Source of the DNA: a virus
DNA: 46,097 nucleotides
Virus record (IMG/VR): IMGVR_UViG_3300044490_000149
Span: 1 to 46,097 of that record
Reading direction: 5' to 3' (one strand)
The notes under the pieces are model-generated. The model saw only the letters and a program-made list of their open reading frames with translations, was not told the origin of the DNA and made no database searches. The position numbers and the translations under genes are program-made. Within the stretch, counting starts at the first letter, position 1. Every line of letters begins with the position of its first letter. Positions 26,131-32,566 of this stretch are shown here, piece after piece.

Positions 26131-26267
26131 AACCCTCGGTACTTCGACAAATAATACTTAGAATTCGATACTGGTTCTGGAAGCACCACGACTTTCATAA
26201 CTGCGATTGTAAATTATGTATTATGTGGAGAAGGGAACATTATGTCAGCAAACCCGGAGACTGGTAG
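26127..26267 (+). CDS. 46-aa basic Cys-containing small protein
   Basis: ATG 26127 forms an ATGA overlap with the preceding stop. The sequence is basic and aromatic (RIRYWFWKHHDFHNCDCKLC) with a CDCKLC cluster, and it overlaps the next gene by 26 nt. No family was recognised. The tight coupling supports translation; codon evidence is limited because of the length. Confidence 0.42.
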   Translation: MKPSVLRQIILRIRYWFWKHHDFHNCDCKLCIMWRREHYVSKPGDW

Positions 26268-26463
26268 AACAAGGGAAGAACGAATCCGAGAGTATGCGTA
26301 TACTTGGTATCAGTTTCGATGTGCTAATGGAGTGAAGGGAACCCCAGAAGGAGACTGGGCCAAAGCGGAACATATAGTGAACAGCGAGGACAACCTGACA
26401 TCGGACGGAGGAACGATGTCGTATCATGAAGGCAAAGAATATATTAAAGGAGTTGGATACTAA
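26242..26463 (+). CDS. DUF2934-like small protein
   Basis: 73 aa; ATG 26242 has AGAAGGGA upstream. The pattern REERIREYAYTWYQFRCANG followed by EGDWAKAEHIV matches the short DUF2934 signature (Arg-Ile-Arg-x-x-Ala-Tyr ... Asp-Trp-x-x-Ala-Glu) found in many bacterial and phage proteins of unknown role. It lies between lysis candidates. Confidence 0.6.
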   Translation: MSANPETGRTREERIREYAYTWYQFRCANGVKGTPEGDWAKAEHIVNSEDNLTSDGGTMSYHEGKEYIKGVGY

Positions 26464-26474
26464 AGGAGGCATAT

Positions 26475-26669
26475 ATGCAGGTAGTAGCGTTTATTCAGAA
26501 TCACTGGCAGGATATCGTCAACATCATATCCTATGCCATTGCGTTGGCTTCGGTCATCGTCAAATTAACTCCGACGTTGAAAGATGATAACGCTCTTTTG
26601 GGTGTCATAAAGTTCCTGTCGAAGTATATCGCGCTCAATACTCCGACTCCTACTGAACGCCCAAAATAA
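26475..26669 (+). CDS. Holin candidate
   Basis: 64 aa; ATG 26475 follows AAAGGAGG. One clear membrane helix (IVNIISYAIALASVIVKLTP), a possible second weak one, and a polar C-terminus (NTPTPTERPK). Size, topology and location next to an exported lysin fit a small holin that permeabilises the inner membrane. No motif proves this. Confidence 0.5.
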   Translation: MQVVAFIQNHWQDIVNIISYAIALASVIVKLTPTLKDDNALLGVIKFLSKYIALNTPTPTERPK

Positions 26670-26671
26670 CT

Positions 26672-26833
26672 ATGCCCTGGTCGCTGAAAGTAGCGCTCGG
26701 AATAATCGAGCGCTACTTCCGGACCGGGGACATACCCTTATGGTTGAAGATCCTTATCCGGCTACGATTCGGGAGGTTTGTCACGCCTGATGGCGTGGAG
26801 TATTTCGGTTTTAAGGTTTCTTTCAAGTGGTGA
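26672..26833 (+). CDS. 53-aa basic amphipathic protein
   Basis: Frame from ATG 26672 to TGA 26833, encoding a basic, aromatic-rich small protein (LWLKILIRLRFGRFVTPDGV). No clear Shine-Dalgarno site precedes it, so translation would depend on coupling to the holin candidate two bases upstream. No family was recognised. It ends just before the promoter at 26842. Confidence 0.42.
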   Translation: MPWSLKVALGIIERYFRTGDIPLWLKILIRLRFGRFVTPDGVEYFGFKVSFKW

Positions 26834-26841
26834 AAAAAGAT

Positions 26842-26870
26842 TTGACAACGGAGGATTTATAGTGTATATT
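26842..26870 (+). promoter_or_regulatory. Sigma70-type promoter
   Basis: TTGACA at 26842-26847 and TATATT at 26865-26870, separated by exactly 17 nt. Predicted start is near 26877, 45 nt upstream of the lysin ATG. The only consensus-quality promoter I found in the window. It would drive the lysin and the genes behind it. Confidence 0.75.
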
Positions 26871-26873
26871 ATA

Positions 26874-26892
26874 GGTGTCTAAACTAAACACC
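26874..26892. promoter_or_regulatory. Imperfect palindrome at the transcription start (operator candidate)
   Basis: GGTGTCTA and TAAACACC flank AAC: 8-bp arms with one mismatch, directly over the predicted start site. It could be an operator or a 5'-UTR hairpin. No repressor gene was recognised. Confidence 0.35.
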
Positions 26893-26921
26893 AAAACGAA
26901 ACAAAACGAAAGGTAGTGAAT

Positions 26922-27353
26922 ATGAAGATCGTAAGTCCACCACGCATGACAGTTTTTTTTATTTTTATGGCCCTGGTGACATTAAACTGTCCGCGCTGTT
27001 ATGGCGCGTCGCGTGGTGGCGACCAGGGCCTTACCTTTTATACGGAGGCATCATGGTATGACAGAGCAAGTTGTAGTAGAGAAGGAACGTCAGGAATCTG
27101 CGCAAACGGTGAACGGCTCGATGACCGAGCGCTCACAGCGGCAAGTTGGGATTTTACATTCGGAACCGTTTTACGGATTAAATGCGACGATCGGACGGTC
27201 TTGGTCCGTGTCAACGACCGAGGGCCGTCGAAAAAATTGTATCGAAAAGGCAGACGGATTGATTTATCGAGAGAGGCGTTTGCGCGTTTGGCGCCGCTTT
27301 CGCGCGGCGTGGTTAAAGTTTATGTCGAGGTAATAAGCGGAGGTTACAGATGA
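26922..27353 (+). CDS. RlpA-like double-psi beta-barrel lysin with signal peptide
   Basis: 143 aa; ATG 26922 is preferred (GAAAGG at 26908-26913, spacing 8) over GTG 26916. A signal peptide (hydrophobic core TVFFIFMALVTL, Cys then YGA near residue 29) precedes a DPBB domain: ASWYDRASCSREGTSG, NGERLDDRALTAASW, FGTVLRI, VLVRVNDRGPS and RRIDLSREAFARLA. This is the RlpA family of septal-ring lytic transglycosylases acting on peptidoglycan. The Asp of NDRGP (residue 99) is present. The position usually held by the catalytic His in RlpA appears to be Ser75. Likely the exported endolysin or a cell-wall-binding accessory. Confidence 0.75.
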   Translation: MKIVSPPRMTVFFIFMALVTLNCPRCYGASRGGDQGLTFYTEASWYDRASCSREGTSGICANGERLDDRALTAASWDFTFGTVLRIKCDDRTVLVRVNDRGPSKKLYRKGRRIDLSREAFARLAPLSRGVVKVYVEVISGGYR

Positions 27354-27520
27354 TTACATGTTCAATATGCGATAAGCATGTCTGTGTAGAGGATATCTTT
27401 ACGTGCGAGGTATGTAAGAGGCAAGTCTGCGCTGATTGTATAGCGCGTGACTTTAATGCACTGGACGATTTTAAAGATGTCTGCGATAGTTGCAGGGCAG
27501 ACAGATTTGAAGGGAGGTAA
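27350..27520 (+). CDS. Cross-brace zinc-finger micro-protein
   Basis: 56 aa; ATG 27350 overlaps the lysin stop (ATGA). Four CxxC pairs are visible: C4/C7, C19/C22, C27/C30 and C45/C48. That spacing is typical of two interleaved zinc sites, as in FYVE/RING-like treble clefs. Function unknown; possibly a host takeover or regulatory factor. It ends in the ribosome binding site of the next gene. Confidence 0.6.
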   Translation: MITCSICDKHVCVEDIFTCEVCKRQVCADCIARDFNALDDFKDVCDSCRADRFEGR

Positions 27521-27521
27521 T

Positions 27522-27728
27522 ATGAGATTCAGATTAACTTTTGCGGCTCCGGTTAATGGCATAACGCAGATTGAAAGTGATGCAAAGAGTCATCCGGCTT
27601 TTTTCGCACGAATGATCAAATTATTTGGATCAAGGGCAGTTCGTAATGCTACGCGTTTGGAGCAATTAAGAGAAGATGGTAGGGTAATATCGTGTTTTGA
27701 ATATAACAAAGAAAAAAATAAGGCCTAA
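27522..27728 (+). CDS. Small uncharacterised protein
   Basis: 68 aa from ATG 27522, with a strong GGGAGG at 27512-27517. It starts MRFRLTFAAPVNGITQIESD, suggesting a beta strand, then becomes helical and basic and ends in a lysine-rich tail. No family was recognised. It belongs to the early-type small gene run. Confidence 0.5.
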   Translation: MRFRLTFAAPVNGITQIESDAKSHPAFFARMIKLFGSRAVRNATRLEQLREDGRVISCFEYNKEKNKA

Positions 27729-27787
27729 TAGTCTATTAGCGCGACGATCTCCGTCGGGCGAGGGATATGATAAGGGGGTGATTACAG

Positions 27788-27973
27788 ATGGCTTATATCG
27801 TTGAGTCAAAGGTCAGGCAGTTCATCAACGAAAATGGCAGGCAGATTACGAAGGATGGGATGCATGCCATAGAAGTAAAGTTCGTTGAGTTTTTGTCGAA
27901 GTTGTGCCGGACGCATAATGGCGGCCACAAGCGCCTGGATGCGGATTACGTTAACTGTTTCAATAAATTTTAA
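27788..27973 (+). CDS. Candidate single histone-fold DNA-binding protein
   Basis: 61 aa; ATG 27788 follows AAGGGGGTG. Layout: short helix (ESKVRQFINENG), loop with QIT, long helix (KDGMHAIEVKFVEFLSKLCR), basic loop (GGHKRLD), short helix (ADYVNCF). This order, spacing and the Lys-Val-Arg / Gly-x-x-Ile-Thr / Asn-Gly-basic / Asp-x-Val pattern resemble minimal bacterial and phage histone-fold proteins. If correct it is a DNA-compaction or anti-nuclease factor expressed with the recombination genes. Alternative: another small helical DNA-binding protein. Confidence 0.5.
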   Translation: MAYIVESKVRQFINENGRQITKDGMHAIEVKFVEFLSKLCRTHNGGHKRLDADYVNCFNKF

Positions 27974-28109
27974 TGGTACCGGTGTGAGATATTATTGCCG
28001 AAAGAAGGACGAGAGCGTCAGTTATAGGAAGGCGCTTGAATATTGCATCGTTAAACGTCGCTGTCCGGAGTTGAGGATCCGGAGTGTGAAACCAAAAAGA
28101 AGGCGGTAG
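27939..28109 (+). CDS. Small basic Cys-containing protein
   Basis: 56 aa if started at ATG 27939, 41 aa if at GTG 27984; neither has a convincing ribosome binding site, so the start is uncertain. It contains VRYYCRKKDESVSYRKALEY and a very basic tail (KPKRRR). It overlaps the histone-like gene in another frame. Possibly a nucleic-acid-binding small protein. Confidence 0.4.
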   Translation: MRITLTVSINFNGTGVRYYCRKKDESVSYRKALEYCIVKRRCPELRIRSVKPKRRR

Positions 28110-28111
28110 TT

Positions 28112-28264
28112 ATGAAGAAAAAACCGACGATTAATAGTTTCGACGATCTATGTAAGGACCTGGATAACATCATCCGGGATATAGCACAGATCAACACTGC
28201 CCTGTCAAAAAAATTGATAGAGCAGGACATAACAAAGGCCATATCGACTTTACCAAAACGGTAA
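28112..28264 (+). CDS. Small helical protein
   Basis: 50 aa from ATG 28112, predicted to be almost fully helical (SFDDLCKDLDNIIRDIAQIN). The ribosome binding site is a weak AAGGCGG. It is followed by a GC-rich hairpin before the RecT-like gene. No family was recognised. Confidence 0.45.
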   Translation: MKKKPTINSFDDLCKDLDNIIRDIAQINTALSKKLIEQDITKAISTLPKR

Positions 28265-28306
28265 ACCGGCGCCGGCCCGTTGTCCGGCATAGTAGAGAGG
28301 TGTAGT

Positions 28307-28891
28307 ATGGAAGAGGTAAAAGCAGTAGAGGTAAAAAAGGAGTTGTCGTTGACGCTCCTGGAAGAGATGACTCCGCTTTGCGAGGTATTCGTGAAGTCGG
28401 GCATATTCCAGGATGTCAAAGACCAGGCACAGGCCATAGTTAAGGTCCTGGCCGGCCGGGAGATTGGGTTGACTCCGCTTGAGTCGATGATGAACCTTTA
28501 TATAGTTAAAGGTAGAGTCGCGGCGTCAGCGAAGGTTATATCTGCTTTGATCAAGAAGTCAAAGCAGTATGACTATGATATCGTCGAGTTGACCGACGAG
28601 AAATGCGCTATTCAGTTTGTCCGGTATGGCGCGGAAGGTCAGCCGAAGATCCTCGGAGTAAGCGAGTTTACGATCAAGGATGCGGCGAAGGCCGGGGTCG
28701 TGAACGGCGTCAATTGGAAGTCGTATCCGCGCAATATGTTGTTTGCGCGTGCTATGACCAACGGCGCCAGGTGGTTCTGTCCGGATGTGTATGCCGGTTA
28801 CGCGGAAGAAGAGTTGGAAGGCGTCCTGGTAGACAAGCCGAAGGACGTTGTTTCTATTGACCTTAACGGCGAGGTAAAGACCAATGGTTAA
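28307..28891 (+). CDS. RecT-family single-strand annealing protein
   Basis: 194 aa; ATG 28307 follows AGAGAGG. Diagnostic segments: VLAGREIGLTPLESMMNLYI, VKGRVAASAKVISALIKKS, and a C-terminal SYPRNMLFARAMTNGARWFC then YAGYAEEELEG. These match the RecT/Redbeta-like annealase group that pairs complementary ssDNA during phage recombination. A RecB-like exonuclease and an SSB-like protein follow, completing a two-component recombination module. The protein is short for the family (often 250-300 aa), but the core is present. Confidence 0.78.
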   Translation: MEEVKAVEVKKELSLTLLEEMTPLCEVFVKSGIFQDVKDQAQAIVKVLAGREIGLTPLESMMNLYIVKGRVAASAKVISALIKKSKQYDYDIVELTDEKCAIQFVRYGAEGQPKILGVSEFTIKDAAKAGVVNGVNWKSYPRNMLFARAMTNGARWFCPDVYAGYAEEELEGVLVDKPKDVVSIDLNGEVKTNG

Positions 28892-29117
28892 AACATATTC
28901 CTTTATCGAATTGGTAAAGGAATTAGATATAACTGTTCCCTGGTTGCAACGATGCTTGAAAAAAAATAATTTTTTTGGGCATCAAAATTGTGCGTATGGG
29001 AAAGGTTATAGGAGTGATTATCCGCAAGAGGTCTACGATAAAATAAAGGAGATAAGAGGTAGACAAATAGCGGAAATGAGAAAAACTGTATCAAGATGGG
29101 AGTTAAAACATGGCTAA
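28884..29117 (+). CDS. Small putative DNA-binding (MerR/excisionase-like) protein
   Basis: 77 aa; ATG 28884 overlaps the annealase stop and has GGCGAGG upstream. TYSFIELVKELDITVPWLQR looks like the first helices of a winged helix in which a helix-turn-helix chooses DNA, followed by a basic helix. It sits between annealase and exonuclease. Not confidently assigned; it could regulate or assist loading. Confidence 0.48.
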   Translation: MVKTYSFIELVKELDITVPWLQRCLKKNNFFGHQNCAYGKGYRSDYPQEVYDKIKEIRGRQIAEMRKTVSRWELKHG

Positions 29118-29808
29118 AAAAGAGCGCCGTAAATATGACAATGCCTACCCCTCGGTTACGCAGGTTCTCGATGTTCTGCGTAAACCGGGGTTGGAGCATT
29201 GGTTCAAGATCAATACTCCGCAGTATATCCAGGAGAAGAGCGAGAAGGGCAAGGAAGTAGGAACGCAGATTCACCAGGCCATAACGGCGCATATCGAGGC
29301 CAAAGAGGTCAAGGTAGAAACCGACTATGCTGAAGAGGTGATGAATGCGCTCAAATCCTTCATGCTTTTCAAGAAGGAAAATCCGGATATCATTTTGCAT
29401 AAGAGCGAAATGATGTTGACGCATGAGGGCTTGAAGTATAACGGCACTCTTGACGTCGTGGCGGAGTTGATGGGTAAGCCGGTGATAGGTGATTGGAAAA
29501 CCGGAGAGGCAAAGGCGAATGATAAGCCGAAGATATACGATGAGTATAAGGCGCAGTTATCGGCGTATATCCATGCTTATAACCATGTTGGCGCCGGCCA
29601 ATGGGATCCTATCTCAAAGGGATTCATAGTAGTCCTGGCTAAAGATAAGGTCGCTTATGACTATTATATCATGGATTCCGAAGAGATAACGGCGGAGTTT
29701 AACGGCATATTCGTGCCGGCTCTGACGATCTGTAACTATCAGCGCAGGAACATTCTGCGTAAAGCGGAGGAAAAGAAGAATGATGATAAAAGCAAAGTCG
29801 CTGTTTAA
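29110..29808 (+). CDS. PD-(D/E)XK exonuclease, RecB/Cas4-like
   Basis: 232 aa; ATG 29110 overlaps the upstream gene. It shows the RecB-like nuclease arrangement: GTQIHQ (H55), GTLDVVAEL (D115), IGDWKTG (D128, K130), and YKAQLSAYIHAY with the Gln of the QxxxY motif at 149. It likely degrades dsDNA ends to make the single strands used by the RecT-like protein, equivalent to RecE or lambda Exo in function. Confidence 0.8.
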   Translation: MAKKERRKYDNAYPSVTQVLDVLRKPGLEHWFKINTPQYIQEKSEKGKEVGTQIHQAITAHIEAKEVKVETDYAEEVMNALKSFMLFKKENPDIILHKSEMMLTHEGLKYNGTLDVVAELMGKPVIGDWKTGEAKANDKPKIYDEYKAQLSAYIHAYNHVGAGQWDPISKGFIVVLAKDKVAYDYYIMDSEEITAEFNGIFVPALTICNYQRRNILRKAEEKKNDDKSKVAV

Positions 29809-30100
29809 TATCGGCGATGTGGTAAAGTTTAAGGGCGCGGATACGCGGTTCGTAATAGGCGGGGTTACGGTAGAAGTATGTCCTGGCGGAACGCAGATCC
29901 ATTATTCAGGTATTGTGTTGGAAGTGGGAATAGGTATACGAGATCGGTATGCCGCCCAAAAAGATCATCGCGTGAATGAGATCTTTTTAGAGGTAATACC
30001 ACCTGTGCCGTCGGTCGAGAAGGAAAAGGATGTTAAGCGTCCTGGCTATCCATTGTCGGCCGGAATGAAGATAAGGGGGTTTAAACATGGGAAAATATAA
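29780..30100 (+). CDS. Uncharacterised protein between exonuclease and SSB-like genes
   Basis: 106 aa; ATG 29780 with GCGGAGG 9 nt upstream; a second ATG at 29783 is also usable. The N-terminal part suggests an SH3-like or small beta-barrel fold (FNIGDVVKFKGADTRFVIGG, QIHYSGIVLEV). The C-terminal part is a charged linker. No family was recognised; the context implies a role in recombination or replication. Confidence 0.52.
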   Translation: MMIKAKSLFNIGDVVKFKGADTRFVIGGVTVEVCPGGTQIHYSGIVLEVGIGIRDRYAAQKDHRVNEIFLEVIPPVPSVEKEKDVKRPGYPLSAGMKIRGFKHGKI

Positions 30101-30530
30101 GCATGACATGTCGCAGGAGAGGGAGCGCAAAGGCGCGCTACCGGAAGGGTGGCGCCGGTTTAAGATCGTCGCCTGTCAGGAGGGGATAAGCAAGGCCGGG
30201 AACGAGCAGTTTATAATGACGTTCCGGGATTGCGAAACACAGCAGGACGAGCCGGTCTATGCCATCGCTGTCCAGGGTAAGAGATGGTTCCTAAAGTCGA
30301 TCCTGTCTGCTTGCGGTATCGAGGCGGCGAAGGACGGAGTCTATGATTGGGATATCATTGATATCCTTGATCAGTACGTTCTTGGAAGGGTTGAGCATGT
30401 CCAGGAGGATCCGTGGATAGACCGGGAAGGAAAGACAAGGCCTGGAGCGACGAAAGGCAAGATAGTAGAGATCAAGCAGGATGATGGTTCGGGGGCACCG
30501 GACATACCAAAGGAAGAAACGCCGTTCTAA
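30087..30530 (+). CDS. Single-stranded DNA-binding-like protein (DUF669 type)
   Basis: 147 aa; ATG 30087 with AAGGGGGT upstream. The sequence LPEGWRRFKIVACQEGISKA and the following EQFIMTFRDCE have the OB-fold pattern of phage SSB-like DUF669 proteins. The C-terminus turns acidic and ends EETPF, like the protein-interaction tip of SSBs. It probably coats ssDNA produced by the exonuclease. A terminator hairpin follows 13 nt after the stop. Confidence 0.66.
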   Translation: MGKYKHDMSQERERKGALPEGWRRFKIVACQEGISKAGNEQFIMTFRDCETQQDEPVYAIAVQGKRWFLKSILSACGIEAAKDGVYDWDIIDILDQYVLGRVEHVQEDPWIDREGKTRPGATKGKIVEIKQDDGSGAPDIPKEETPF

Positions 30531-30543
30531 CATGAAAGGGTAG

Positions 30544-30588
30544 GCGCCGGGGCCGTAATATAGGCTCCGGCGTCTATTTATTTGTTGT
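30544..30588 (+). terminator. Rho-independent terminator
   Basis: An 11-bp GC-rich stem (arms 30544-30554 and 30563-30573, two G-U pairs) with an 8-nt loop, followed by a T-rich tail to 30588. It ends the recombination operon. The replication gene starts immediately after, so it may be partial or regulated. Confidence 0.75.
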
Positions 30589-31308
30589 ATGGACTGGATA
30601 AAAGTCAAGACAAGTCATGCTATTTTTGACATGGCGGGGGCGCCTTTGGTGGTGTTTCGGACCTGGATAATGATGATGGTGTACGTTGCGGCCATCGAAC
30701 GCGTTCCTACCGAAGAGCAGTTGGATGCGCAGTTAGGGAAGGCGGAGCATCGTCAACTTAAGGAATATTTACGAAAGACAGGAACATCGGAAAGTATTGT
30801 AATACAAAAGGTTATGGAAGATGTCGACCATATAAAGAGTAGGCGTAAGCACGACAGAGAGTATATGAGTGGATATCGTTGTAAGACCTTACGTAAGGAC
30901 TTACATGACGCCGTGTTAGTGGGTAAGATAAGAGAAGAGAAGATAGATAAGATAGATAAGAGCGATAAACGCACTTACACGTTTGACGATTTTTGGAAAG
31001 AATATCCAAAGAAGGTAGGTATGTCTATGGCTATACAGACATACCTGGCAACAGTAAAGACCGATAAGGACCATGAAGATCTTATGTCGGCCCTGGTCAA
31101 TTATAAGAGCAGTGAAGAGTTTAAGAAGGGGTTTATTAAAAACGGATCTAATTGGATAGAGGATTGGCGCGGATGGGTACCTGTTAAAAAACAGATCGTC
31201 AAAACACCGGCACCGAAACCGGCGGTAGAACCTAATCCTGAAGAGAGGGCAAAGGTCGCGGCGCTTATAGCCAATACAATGAAGGACTTAAATGCCAAGA
31301 ATAGGTGA
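30589..31308 (+). CDS. Phage replication initiation protein (winged-helix / DnaD-like organisation)
   Basis: 239 aa; ATG 30589 abuts the terminator and lacks an obvious Shine-Dalgarno site. The N-terminal ~75 residues look like a winged helix (FRTWIMMMVYVAAIERVPTE). A basic linker follows. The C-terminal part has FDDFWKEYPKKVGMSMAIQ and SNWIEDWRGW, a conserved tail of phage replisome organisers that load helicase onto DNA. The helicase would have to come from the host; none is encoded here. Confidence 0.62.
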   Translation: MDWIKVKTSHAIFDMAGAPLVVFRTWIMMMVYVAAIERVPTEEQLDAQLGKAEHRQLKEYLRKTGTSESIVIQKVMEDVDHIKSRRKHDREYMSGYRCKTLRKDLHDAVLVGKIREEKIDKIDKSDKRTYTFDDFWKEYPKKVGMSMAIQTYLATVKTDKDHEDLMSALVNYKSSEEFKKGFIKNGSNWIEDWRGWVPVKKQIVKTPAPKPAVEPNPEERAKVAALIANTMKDLNAKNR

Positions 31309-31789
31309 GTGCGTATATCTCACTATGGAAGAGATCGAGGCGGCTACGAGGCACGCCTTAAAGATCAAAGACGTGGATAATAAGGCCGGTATATATGACG
31401 ATAAGAAGGCCTCGTATACATCGGCTGAAGTAAATATACAGGGGTCTCTTGGCGAATTGGCGGCGCATAAATTATGGTGTATCTCCTGGATGCCGGAGGT
31501 ATTGCCGGGACCTACAAAAAAGGGCGATATATTGATACATGACAGGTGGTATGACGTGAAATGCCAGTTTCCGGCGAGTTTCGGAAGGGTGATGAATATA
31601 AACAGGCGATGCGAGCGCGCGGCAGTAGTCGGATTTATGTGCCTGGACCGAAAGGAGGATTGTTTTATATACCGGGGATTGATAAGCAAGGAAAATGCTA
31701 TATCACAGAAATACAGGACCGCGCATAAGAACGGAGATCATGGATACTTTTATGAAATTCCACAGAAGGATTTAAGGGAGATATTATAA
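31292..31789 (+). CDS. PD-(D/E)XK-like endonuclease
   Basis: 165 aa; ATG 31292 has GAAGGA upstream and overlaps the replication gene by 17 nt. Catalytic-core pattern: VNIQGSLGELAAHKLW with Glu, then KKGDILIHDRWYDVKCQF giving the D-x(n)-DVK arrangement. It may be a nicking, Holliday-junction or host-degrading nuclease. The exact class is not clear. Confidence 0.58.
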   Translation: MPRIGECVYLTMEEIEAATRHALKIKDVDNKAGIYDDKKASYTSAEVNIQGSLGELAAHKLWCISWMPEVLPGPTKKGDILIHDRWYDVKCQFPASFGRVMNINRRCERAAVVGFMCLDRKEDCFIYRGLISKENAISQKYRTAHKNGDHGYFYEIPQKDLREIL

Positions 31790-31804
31790 AAAAGGAGGGA
31801 TAGT

Positions 31805-31984
31805 ATGCGTTGTCAGTTATGCTTAAAAGAAACGGATAATATTATTTTAACGGCTGAGGCAATACAAAAAGTGGTGCCAATGGGCGCGCATTCGGAAAGA
31901 GAGGTTTATACTTTTTGTAATTTATGGTGCTTACTTAAATGGTTATGCGCGAAACTTGACGTCGCTTGGAGAGTAATGCGATGA
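31805..31984 (+). CDS. 59-aa protein with CxxC motifs
   Basis: ATG 31805 with a strong AAAGGAGG. It starts MRCQLC and has a second Cys group (FCNLWCLLKWLC), so one zinc site is likely. No family was recognised. Confidence 0.5.
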   Translation: MRCQLCLKETDNIILTAEAIQKVVPMGAHSEREVYTFCNLWCLLKWLCAKLDVAWRVMR

Positions 31985-32017
31985 AGAGATGGGAGGGCTA
32001 AATGGCAAAGACCATCT

Positions 32018-32041
32018 CGCCCACTCAACTAACAAAGGTGG
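32018..32041 (+). repeat. Near-perfect 24-bp direct repeat (partner 32706-32728)
   Basis: The 24 bases at 32018-32041 and the 23 bases at 32706-32728 differ by one extra A. They share CGCCCACTCA and CTAACAAAGGTGG. They bracket two small genes and two folded RNA elements. The 3' half contains an AAAGGTGG stretch that could serve as a ribosome binding site. Confidence 0.8.
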
Positions 32042-32159
32042 CTCGTGTCTTGGTCGACATATATGGTATGGGAAAATAGCGTAACAATTATGAGGGTGCT
32101 ACCTCACCAAATCCAGTAGTGGAAGAAGGGACGAAAGCCCTGCCAACCACCGAGCCACT
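32037..32159 (+). ncRNA. Candidate structured RNA 1 (multi-branched)
   Basis: A closing stem of 8-9 bp joins 32038-32045 (GTGGCTCG) to 32151-32158 (CGAGCCAC). Inside are a hairpin TGTC/GACA at 32046-32059 with TTGG in its loop, a hairpin TGAGG/CCTCA at 32091-32106, and a final arm GTGG/CCAC (32119-32122 with 32147-32150) enclosing AGGG/CCCT with a 7-nt loop. The 3' end is CCACTCACTAA, as in the element at 32567. No known family was recognised. Confidence 0.4.
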
Positions 32160-32170
32160 CACTAAAACAT

Positions 32171-32419
32171 ATGAACAAACAAACCCGAAATAAGATGTTA
32201 CGCTACATCGAAAACTCATATCACAAGATTGACTTTGTGATGATGGGAGCCCTCGCCTCTTGCGCCATAGAGGGTAATCCTATGTATAATCGTGTCGGAA
32301 AGGTTTATGGGTGGATATGGGGGGATGAGCGGATAAAGACCGCACCAACTGACCTTGAAATAGAGAGTGTGTATTTGTTAATGAAGAAGGTGAAAAATAA
32401 TGAACTGCCCAAAGTGTAA
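32171..32419 (+). CDS. Uncharacterised 82-aa protein
   Basis: ATG 32171 lies 12 nt after the candidate RNA element; the ribosome binding site is poor. It contains YIENSYHKIDFVMMGALASC and VGKVYGWIWGDERIK. Codon use (more AC-rich, fewer CCGG) differs from the virion genes. No family was recognised. Confidence 0.5.
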   Translation: MNKQTRNKMLRYIENSYHKIDFVMMGALASCAIEGNPMYNRVGKVYGWIWGDERIKTAPTDLEIESVYLLMKKVKNNELPKV

Positions 32420-32564
32420 TTATCCGCAGCAATGTCCTTGTAAGAACTGTAACCCGTCTGTCAAGCCGTGGATACAACACGGTGATATAATCGAATGTGC
32501 TGGCTGCGGATTCAAGGCTCATAGTGACTGGTGGGAACGTAAAGCGTTAGAGGAATTGGAATAA
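32400..32564 (+). CDS. Zinc-ribbon micro-protein
   Basis: 54 aa; ATG 32400 overlaps the previous gene. Cys pairs are MNCPKC, CPCKNC and ECAGCGF, followed by HSDWWERKA. This fits one or two zinc ribbons as in small transcription- or DNA-associated phage proteins. Function unknown. Confidence 0.55.
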   Translation: MNCPKCNYPQQCPCKNCNPSVKPWIQHGDIIECAGCGFKAHSDWWERKALEELE

Positions 32565-32566
32565 AC

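Noticed and set aside
27001-27333. 110-codon second frame inside the lysin gene
   Set aside because: Overlaps a well-supported DPBB gene in another frame and lacks a start signal.
32001-32079. 25-codon frame (ATG 32002) and hairpin GAGATGG/CCATCTC at 31985-32018
   Set aside because: The frame runs through the candidate RNA element and the direct repeat. The hairpin covers its own ribosome binding site. Not convincing as a gene.
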